A stretch of DNA of 64,000 bases. Origin: Trichostrongylus colubriformis (lineage: Eukaryota > Nematoda > Chromadorea > Rhabditida > Trichostrongylidae). The stretch spans positions 25,621,274 to 25,685,273 of the forward strand of contig OZ022257.1 in NCBI GenBank assembly GCA_963978905.1, written 5' to 3'. This document shows, one piece after another, positions 57,731 through 64,000 of the stretch (the stretch's first letter is position 1; the number at the start of each line of letters is the position of its first letter). Under the pieces are notes generated by a model. That model made no database searches, was not told where the DNA came from, and saw only the letters and a list, made by a program, of their open reading frames with translations. Both the position numbers and the translations under genes were made by a program.

Positions 57731-59070
57731 GTCGATACTCTACTTCCGGTGTACGCTAAGGGTCTTGAGTTGACCATTGCTTCACATTCAGTGACTATCG
57801 TATGGAAAGTAGATTCGTCGAGAGATTTTCGCGTTAATACTCGCTTAAGAGTGGCTTTCATTACACCAATCATACGTTCATAAAAGCCGCCTTTCTATGG
57901 GGAAAGCGGGGTTATGAATTTCCACGTATTTTTTTCGTTAGCCAAGAAAATTTGCAAGATTTTTTGTCTGCAGAGGATTTCGTCATCTATCGTAGAAAGG
58001 ATTTCGCTAGCCATTTTGAAGTTAAATGCGTTATCCGATATGATGAGCTGTGGCTTACCTCTACGTGAAATAAATATTCTTGAAACATTAATAATTTGTG
58101 TTGCGCTCAGATTCTTTACCAGCTCCAGATGGACAGCTCGTGTGGTCATGCAGGTAGCGAGGAAGATCCATCTTTTGCTTTTGTTTTTGTCGTAATCGGT
58201 GATGTAGAAAGGACCTGCTAAATCAATACCTATGTGTGAGAAAGGTTTAGAGGGTTTAGTTCTTGTTGATGGTAATGGTGGAGAGAGGGGGTAATAGTAG
58301 GGCTTGCCGTTCCATCGTTTACAAGCGAGACATTGTTTGATACATTTTCTTACCACTTGTCGCGCTCTGGGTATCCAGTAGAGTTGACGTAAGTTGGCAA
58401 GTGTTCCATTGACTCCTTGATGACCGCAACGTTCATGGTAGTGTCGGACTAAAAGGTGTGTCAAGTAGTGAGTTGGAAGGAGTAAAATCGGTTCTTTCAT
58501 ATCTCTTGGGAGATGACAACCTTGTAGTCGGCCATGGCAACGAATCAAGCCGTTTTCGTCTTTATATAGTGCCAATTGTTCCCATTTTTGTTCATCTCTA
58601 TGGGAGAGTTCACGTTGCATGACTTTAATGAGGAGCTGTTCTGAGGTTGCGATGTCGGATGCCTGAAGCTCCGACGCAGTCGTTGGTGAATTAATTTGTA
58701 CTACCTCTGGTATATGCTGCGATAGTTTCATTTTAGTATTTGATGAAAGCTTATTGTAAATGAAACATTTGAGGAACTGCAGGACTATTGCGACTACTCT
58801 CCTTGCTGTTGTAATAGACGAAAATCGAGTTATTACTTGAAGTTGGCAAGGCCTTTTTGACACAATACTGAGTGTCGTAAGGGGTGTGCCGTTTTTGTCT
58901 TCCTGAGGGTAGTGTTGTTCGGTTTTAGTAAGCCAGCTAAACTCGTTCAATTCAGGCCATTCAGTATTTCTTTGTTGTAGAAAGGCGGGTCCTGACCACC
59001 AAAGCTGTTGCTTCATTTTGTCTTTGGTAAGGCCTTTGGTTGCCAGATCAGCCGGATTAATTTCCGAGGG
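57731..59070 (-). pseudogene. BEL integrase: zinc-binding and catalytic core
   Basis: The zinc-binding part reads HYHERCGHQGVNGTLANLRQ with CIKQCLAC; the core reads FSHIGIDLAGPFYITDY (first Asp) and LIISDNAFNF (second Asp). A TAG at 57,895-57,897 stands where Trp is expected; after it the frame continues KGGFYERMIGVMK with the third catalytic residue (Glu). Upstream, EINPADLATKGLTKDKMKQQ links to RNase H after a TAA at 59,071-59,073. Confidence 0.88.
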
Positions 59071-60050
59071 TTAATATAAATGTGGCAGGATACCTTCTTG
59101 TGTCCATGATTGTATTTTGTCTCGAATTTCTGTGCAGCGATTGTCCACGAATGCTCCATTTTTGGTGTTAGACTGAACCCAGTGCAGCGCTACTTGGGAA
59201 TCGCTGTAGATGTTGACCCCCGATAGGTTGAGTTTGATTTCCTTGAGAACGAAGCCTGTAAGTCGCACTCCAATGAGAAGGGCAAGAAGCTCCAAGCGCG
59301 GAATTGTCAGAGTTTTCGCATTGAGCGGTGTTAATCGCTGGCGTGCCATGAGAATAGAGCTCGTGATTTCGCTTCGATCATTTATGGATCGTTGGTATAC
59401 AACTGCAGCGTATGCCTGGATTGACGCATCGATGAAAGAGTGAAGTTCATATTGATCTGTGTCGTACTTGGGTGCAATCATCCTAGGGAAATTTATGGAG
59501 AAGCCGTCGGTTTGCTCGCATATTGCTTTCCATGTATTGTTGTAATTGTCTGGGAGTAACTCATCCCATTTATGTTTGTGTTTCCATAAGTCTTGTAAGA
59601 GGATCTTTGCCGGTAAGAGTAGTGGTATAAGGAGTCCTAGTGGATCAAAGGTAGAGTGTGTCGCTTGGAGAATTTTACGTTTGGTTGGGTGTGGCGAATA
59701 AGTTAGCTTACACGAAATTGAAAAGGTGTCTGTAGTGTGCTGCCAGAGGATGCCTAGAATTTTCGTAACAGACGCGGTTGATTTGTCTTTTGTGGCTATT
59801 GAGTTGTTACATAATTCATCGTTTGTGAGAAACTGACGAAGGTTCATGGACATATTTTCGAATATTCTCTTGCAAGTGTGGTAAGTGTGAAGGAGTGATT
59901 GTGTTGTCGTGTCCAGCATGAGGACATTGTCTACATAAAGATTGTCGATGAGTTGCTGTGTTATTGTGTTGTCTTGATGCTTCTGTTGTTCAATTGCGTA
60001 CTGGATGGAGATGCCAAGAAGAAATGCCGATGCATTTATGCCGAAGGGTA
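59071..60050 (-). pseudogene. BEL reverse transcriptase C-terminal half and RNase H
   Basis: It begins FCRLPFGINASAFLLGISIQ and contains LYVDNVLM, the RT active-site box with Asn where YVDD is most usual. RNase H residues follow: FIDASIQAYAAVVY (Asp), TIPRLELLALLIGVRL (Glu) and IYSDSQVALHWVQ (Asp). The frame stops at TAA 59,071-59,073, but the family sequence continues in frame afterwards. Confidence 0.88.
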
Positions 60051-60970
60051 AACGACAAAATCGAAGAATATGTACATTTCCTGGTATTGGTGTTTATCAG
60101 TGTCTTTCAGCCATAAGAATCTCACTGAATCGCGCTGCGACTCTTGTAAGTTTATCATATGGAATGCCTTTTCTACGTCAGCTATCATTATTTTTGGGCC
60201 AAATCGTGCTCTTAGTAGGATACCGCATAAGCTTGGTAGTATTAATGGTCCTTGGTGTATGCGTCATTGAGACTTAATTGTCCTTTCATTTTCGAGGATG
60301 CGTCTAAAACGATCCTTGTTTTGGTTGTTTCACTTGAGGCTTTTATGACCGCTTGATGGGGTATATAGTATACTGGGCCGGTACAATCCTGTGCGAGGGG
60401 TGCTTCTTCCACGAAGCCTTTGTCGAGCTGTTCACTAATGATTTTACAGTAGTCTCTCCAACATTGTGGGTTCCTAGTTCTCATATTGTATAGTTGATGT
60501 AATCTGTTAAGAGCTAAAGTATAATTATCGGCTAGGCAATGTTTATTAGATTTCCAAGGGAATTGTACATATATTTTCCCATCGTTAATCTTGACTGTTG
60601 AGTAAAAACTGGAAATAATTTGTTTATTGACCTCTTCGCCGGTGGAGAGTTCCTCCGTGCCCACGCCGGGTAATTTCCACAGGTCGGAGTAATCCATGTT
60701 TGGACGGTCTTGAAACCACTGGGAGGTGTGTGTATTCAGGAGGTATGACATATGTGATGTTGGGTTGTTTAGGGCTCCTGAGATTACTGGGCCGAAGAAG
60801 GTGGGTGTCATAAGGAGTCCGGAGGGTAACTGTACCACCGGTTCATTGAGTAACAGCACCGAATTGAAGTAATCCATGCCCAAGAGTATATCAGGAGTTA
60901 TTTCCCTTGTAGAATCGTATAACCAGGGCTGTAAAAGTTCAGGAAATTTTTCTTGCAGAAATGTTTTATC
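60051..60970 (-). pseudogene. BEL protease end and reverse transcriptase N-terminal half
   Basis: It starts right after TAA 60,971-60,973 in the same frame (ILLGMDYFNSVLLL, the end of the protease-linker region), then GPVYYIPHQAVIKASSETTK with TRIVLDASSK, the RT start. A -1 shift near 60,252 leads to LCGILLRARFGPKIMIADVE and KAFHMINL (motif A), then a second -1 shift near 60,050. Three frames are thus needed to follow one RT. Confidence 0.88.
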
Positions 60971-61990
60971 TTATGATTGTAATTCTACAAGCGTTAAAGC
61001 GTTTGTTATTGTGTCGTGGGTAAGCAATTTGTCTTTCAGCGATTGCACTTTCTGATTAATTAAAAGAGCTTCAACATGTTCAACCCGTTGAGTTGTCTTA
61101 CGTCCGCCAAATGTGTTTACAATAACATCTGCTTCAGCACGCGGTTTGAGCTGTAGCCGTTCGGCTAGGGATGATGTGATAAAGGATTGATCTGAAGCTG
61201 AGTCTAAGAGAGCGTAGACTAGTTCCTCATTGCTATCGTGTTCGTTCCTAACGGTTACTGGTACGACCATTAATCTCACATTTGTATCACTTGTAGTACG
61301 ATCATAGAATTTTGTATGCTGTTGTGGGTGGACTGAACTATTACTTTGGAAGTTCACGTTGACTGGGTTACTAGCATGTGACATTGGTGCAAACCTCACT
61401 TTATTTTGGTGAAATTGTCGAGGCTGTTGTAACGGAGAAGTGTCTCTTCTGTATTCTGTGTCCCTCTGTTGGCGCTGTCGAGGAGAATGTGTCGTTCGCT
61501 GATAGGAACGGTAACTAACTTGTGGAGTGGAGTTGTTGCCAAAGCGGTTTCGTTCGGTGGACCGTTTGCGATTCGTGGATGATGGGTAGAATGTAGGTCT
61601 GCGGTATTGCTGCTGCCTAGCATATGTCGTAGGAAGTTGATTTCTCACGTTAGTGCTGAAAGGATTGCGCAGTCTTTGGAGGGAACGAGAATACCTTCGA
61701 GTGTTTGATTGCCGTGAACAAATGATTGGGTTGTGATGTCCGCCACAAACGGTACAGTCGGGTTTGTCGCAAGATATTGTTTTATGTTGCGTAGTGAAGC
61801 ATTTCCAACATGCGTTAAGGTTTCTGAGGCGTTCAATTTTTGCTTGTGTAGTAGGATACTTAGTACAAAATTGGAATTTGTGGAATCGACCGCAGCCAGT
61901 ACACTGGGCAGTATCGGTTGATGTGTTCGCGTATGAAAAACGGAGTGTTGTTCTCGTAAGTTGTCGTTTCGACTTTCGATGTGTTCTCTT
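60971..61990 (-). pseudogene. BEL gag zinc knuckles and aspartic protease
   Basis: Three CCHC-like knuckles: CTGCGRFHKFQFC, CWKCFTTQHKTISC and CTVCGGHHNPIIC. An Arg/Gln/Ser-rich linker follows, then the aspartic protease with YALLDSASDQSFI (catalytic Asp) and VNTFGGRKT. The frame is -1 relative to gag and ends in TAA at 60,971-60,973 where the family reads on. Confidence 0.85.
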
Positions 61991-62589
61991 CGTTTGATTA
62001 TTGTGGTCAGGTCGGAAATGAGTTCTTCCATTGTCCATTGTTTGCCGTTGTCAAACTCTTTTCGAGCAATTTCTTCTTGGATGATCTTGGGGAATGTCTC
62101 TGTTACCATGGTTATCATGTATGTAGAGTCGACTACTTCTCCTTGTTTTTGTATTGTGGCTATGATAGCCTGCACATCGCTTAGATTATTGCGTAGAGTA
62201 CGCGGGTCGTCGTGGCACGGCTTCATTGACTTGAGCTGGCGAATCATTTGTATTGTAATTCTTTTTGGATCTTCATATTGGCTCTTTAATTGTTGGATAG
62301 CTTTTTCATAAGAGTCTCCAGTTCGTGTTATCATGCGTAATGACCTTGCTGCGTCTCCTTTACAACAGCTTAGTAGGATGGACAGCTTTCCTATATTGGA
62401 ATACGGTTGTTTGTGAACAAGTCCTTCGAACAATTCCCAGAATGGGCCAAATTCTGCTGGGTTGCCGTTGAATTCCGGCACTTTCAATTCACTATTTAAG
62501 AGTCTTTGTTCCAGTGTGAGGGTGTTCAAGGGTTGAATAATCGATTCGTGTGTCGCGGGTTGGTCAGGGACTGCGGTAATATTCCACAT
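61985..62589 (-). pseudogene. BEL gag core (DUF1759-like)
   Basis: It encodes the structural protein. LPVPEFNG-type landmarks are present: KVPEFNGNPAEFGPFWELFE, KLSILLSCCKGDAARSL, AIQQLKSQYEDPKRI and IIKRREHIES. After about 61,985 this frame loses family similarity and the zinc knuckles are found in the -1 frame. I saw no obvious slippery heptamer, so an inactivating deletion is more likely than programmed shifting. Confidence 0.87.
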
Positions 62590-64000
62590 TTCTTCAATTA
62601 AACTTTATTGATGATACTTGAGACTATGATTACCATGTGAAAAAAAGGAATAGTAAAATTCGATCTAGATAATGCCACTGCGAGTGCCCGAAAACTCCTT
62701 AAGTATCATTCGTGCCATTTGCGTTTCTCGTGAGGATTGCGTTCGCAAGAAGAATGTACTCCATTTCTATGTTGTTTATATGAACCTCCAAATTTACGAG
62801 ACGGGCCTATAATAATTTCTCGTAATCGTAGTGTCTATCGAAGTTAGCTCCTCGTGTGAACTCACCGTGAGGTCAGAAATTAAGCGTTCAATGTGTTGCA
62901 GACGGTCATTATGGCGTTGTAGTAGTAACAAGATGTCAGGGTGTATAATTGCGTTTCTCGAACGCCTAGGGTTTGGCTGCTCCATCTGAAATAGTGTAGC
63001 TCAAACTTGCTATGTGGAAAAAATAATGGTTCCTTAATGGGTTAGCTTTCAGATTGTTATATTCAGTTAAAGATGTAAGGAGAGGCGTAGTGTCGGTCTC
63101 ATTTGAGATCATTGAGGTATAGCCAATGCGTGAGTAGTTAAGTGTTATAAAGGAGGAAAAAAGTATTATAAATATGACGGGTGGTGGTTCTTACGCTTTT
63201 TTATAGCCAGCTTTCATGGTAGATGTCATGGCCGATAAGGTGTACATCGGCTTTCAGGATACTGTCTCCGTCTCTAAGGATCGTATGGTCCATCTGTAAA
63301 AAGGGGGTTGATAACGGAGCATTGTAATAATGCGCAAGCTTTGTTGAAGTACATGAACGGAGCAAGAGGCTTTTGCGATTTCACGTTCTCTTTCTTCAAA
63401 ATGAGTTTGTACTTATGGGATGATATGTTAATAACGTTGTGATGACTTGCAAAAATCGTGATTGTTTGTGATGATGTCATCATGCGGCGTGCTATGCCCG
63501 TCTGGTGTCTGTCCCTCTCCTCGTAAAAGGGCTGAATGTTGCGACGCTAATTTATGAGCGTTCAATGTTTATGTGCAGCGAGGCGTCGCACAGCGCATTG
63601 CGCCATAGCGTTGCCAACAAAGGATACTTTGTCTATGTAATTGGAAGGTGTATACTGAGTGCTTTGAAGGGAAAAGGACGGGGATAGTGTACGATATGCT
63701 AGTAAGAGGAGAACGAAGTGGAAAATGTTGTGTATTTTCAGAATACGTCCTGTAATCAGAAAATTGTTAGAGTTTGCATGTTTTATAAAAGTAAGTGGTG
63801 GGGATGGCTAAAACTGCGTAGCTGTGTAGTTGGGTGGAGTGAGTTTTTTTCTTCAAATCAGAGTGGGTTTCCCGGTGTGTGGTCAGTCATGTGTCGGTGC
63901 CTGTAACTGTATTTGTTTTATCCCTTGTTAACGGATACGTAAGCAGACTTAGTTCAGTTGTCGCGAATACGTAAGCCGTCGTGGCCCGTTCATATTTTGA
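62590..64000 (-). other. BEL element leader / 5' untranslated region
   Basis: It carries no retroelement domain. A 63-codon frame (62,794-62,985 -) with helical composition (LLLLQRHNDRLQHIERLISD) begins at an ATG directly after ACTATTTCAG, an acceptor-like site, and may be the N-terminal part of gag or a leader ORF; it is in the gag frame but separated by stops. Another frame at 63,274-63,483 (-) is unrecognised. Confidence 0.5.

Larger units (their letters stand above)
53961..64000 (-). mobile_element. BEL/Pao LTR retrotransposon with phlebovirus-type envelope, decayed (5' LTR outside window)
   Basis: Read on the minus strand, the order is leader, gag, protease, RT, RNase H, integrase, env, polypurine tract, 3' LTR, the order of nematode BEL elements of the Cer7/Tas type. 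At least four frameshifts and four in-frame stops occur across gag, pol and env, so this copy cannot make its proteins. The 3' LTR sequence does not recur in 62.6-64.0 kb, so the 5' LTR must lie beyond the window. It is antisense to the isomerase gene and, if a terminal exon exists further right, sits in its last intron. Confidence 0.92.

Noticed and set aside
62591..62798. An intron joining the 63-codon leader frame to gag
   Set aside because: A GTAAAT donor and a TTGAAG acceptor exist, but joining them puts gag out of frame.
62590..64000. 5' LTR of the BEL element inside the window
   Set aside because: No stretch here matches the 3' LTR at 53,961-54,472, so the 5' LTR must be further right.
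1..64000. CRISPR arrays, operons, bacterial promoters or origins
   Set aside because: The sequence is clearly eukaryotic (spliced gene, retroelements); no array of regular direct repeats with unique spacers was seen.

Overview
This is eukaryotic DNA, most likely from a nematode. The evidence is one conserved gene split into small exons with worm-style splice acceptors (TTTTCAG, TTTCCAG), RTE-type LINEs, mariner-like foldbacks, and a BEL/Pao retrotransposon carrying a phlebovirus-type envelope gene, a combination known from nematodes. A strongylid (clade V parasite) fits the repeat content, but that is an inference and the genus cannot be fixed from the sequence.

Layout. 1-23.9 kb has no gene I can support. 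It holds scattered repeats: a perfect 42-bp palindrome, a possible solo LTR, a dispersed family (called R1 here) with tRNA-like boxes, and a 1,381-bp mariner-like foldback (12,970-14,350) inserted inside one R1 copy. 23,954-26,905 (+) is a decayed RTE-clade LINE. 27-39 kb is gene-poor and repeat-rich, with a MITE copy having 9-bp target duplications, inverted R1 copies, and a 659-bp foldback (37,571-38,229).

The one clear host gene runs from 39,388 to beyond 53,038 (+). It is a delta(3,5)-delta(2,4)-dienoyl-CoA isomerase (ECH1 family). Seven exons are recognisable and all three catalytic acidic residues are kept. Intron 1 appears to use a GC donor, and the final exon is not in the window. Its introns are packed with other elements: a 278-bp tandem repeat, an inverted pair of tRNA-like sequences, a 5'-truncated RTE LINE with an 11-bp target duplication (42,706-45,156, -), a REEP/TB2-DP1 gene fragment between TA-flanked inverted repeats (45,224-45,651), and three more TIR elements.

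53,961-64,000 (-) is most of an old BEL/Pao retrotransposon lying 3' of the last visible exon. It shows gag with zinc knuckles, protease, RT-RNase H, integrase, an Env with a phlebovirus-like two-glycoprotein layout, a polypurine tract and the 3' LTR. The 5' LTR lies beyond the window. At least four frameshifts and four in-frame stops show this copy is dead.

The most interesting items are the REEP fragment in inverted repeats, the foldback with eight regularly spaced mini-hairpins, the nested insertion history, and the Env-bearing BEL element.
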